From an uncultured Nesterenkonia sp. (GTDB taxonomy: Bacteria; Actinomycetota; Actinomycetes; Actinomycetales; Micrococcaceae): a DNA stretch of 64,000 bases. This document shows, one piece after another, positions 63,840-64,000 of the stretch. Both the position numbers and the translations under genes were made by a program. Positions within the stretch are counted from its first letter, which is position 1; each line of letters begins with the position of its first letter. Below the pieces are notes generated by a model. The model had not been told where the DNA came from, did not search any database, and saw nothing but the letters and a program-made list of their open reading frames with translations. The stretch is from assembly GCA_946222885.1 (NCBI GenBank), contig CAMIAK010000008.1:66113-130112 (forward strand), read 5' to 3'.

Positions 63840-64000
63840 CAGTGCTCCTCCTCCACATTGCTGCATGGTTACAGCTCCTGAGTGTCCGGATCCCGGCAAG
63901 GGGCGCGCAGTAGGGTTGTTCTCGGAAGCTGTCGAAAGTTCTTCGCGGAACTGGTCTTGGAATGTTACGAGACCTGCTAAGAGGTCAGTGTCCGGGCCGA

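Overview
The window is high-GC DNA from an actinobacterium, most likely Micrococcales (Micrococcaceae, Nesterenkonia-like). This is judged from gene content: actinobacterial-only families (DUF3027, DUF3263, DUF6457, a LytR_C protein, WXG100), the XPB helicase pair, a GroEL with a GGM tail and no groES beside it, and frequent GTG/TTG starts. No rRNA or CRISPR array is present. The genus is an inference.

Layout. 1-8.5 kb: lactate permease with a FadR-type regulator, sucCD, pcrA and a small membrane protein. 8.5-17.3 kb: an integrated element in tRNA-Arg(CCT). 17.3-23.5 kb: old-yellow-enzyme reductase, HutD, a DMT exporter with an RpiR regulator, an MFS exporter, a monooxygenase-fold protein and a cold-shock protein. 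23.6-30 kb: a YdeP-type molybdenum oxidoreductase with fdhD, moeA, DUF6457, mobA and an HNH protein. 30-43 kb: NlpC/P60 hydrolase, DtxR regulator, serC, DUF3027/csp, an XPB helicase operon, a two-component system, WXG100, a MazEF-like module and a PadR operon. 43-60.9 kb: groL with CIRCE, LytR_C/DUF3263, ung, a ThrE-type exporter, tRNA-Val, an NmrA-like SDR, an MFS pump, tRNA-Thr, a DsbA-like protein, otsAB, Lrp/ald, IclR/aceB and TetR. 60.97-64 kb: tRNA-Pro(CGG) followed by the left end of a second integrative element that runs off the window.

The most interesting part is the 8.7-kb element between a 23-bp core repeat at 8528-8550 and 17223-17245. It carries a tyrosine integrase, an XRE regulator facing a short excisionase-like gene, a tightly overlapping operon ending in a RepA/RecA-like ATPase, small proteins, a scaffold-like protein, an HK97-fold major capsid protein, and an Abi_2/HEPN gene at its far end. 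I see no terminase, portal, protease or tail gene. It therefore looks like a minimal capsid-encoding phage satellite. Its ATPase gene is bracketed by a 41-bp inverted repeat built of GTTCC/GGAAC units, a candidate replication or packaging site. Its capsid gene has its own extended -10 promoter and a 15-bp hairpin leader.

A second theme is a set of long inverted repeats (arms 11-25 bp) without U-tracts, each lying within about 40 nt of a stop codon. They are at 2820, 18511, 23049, 28702, 36577 and 41248. Two of them share both arms and loop and are clearly one family. One lies in frame inside the 3' end of a helicase-partner gene.
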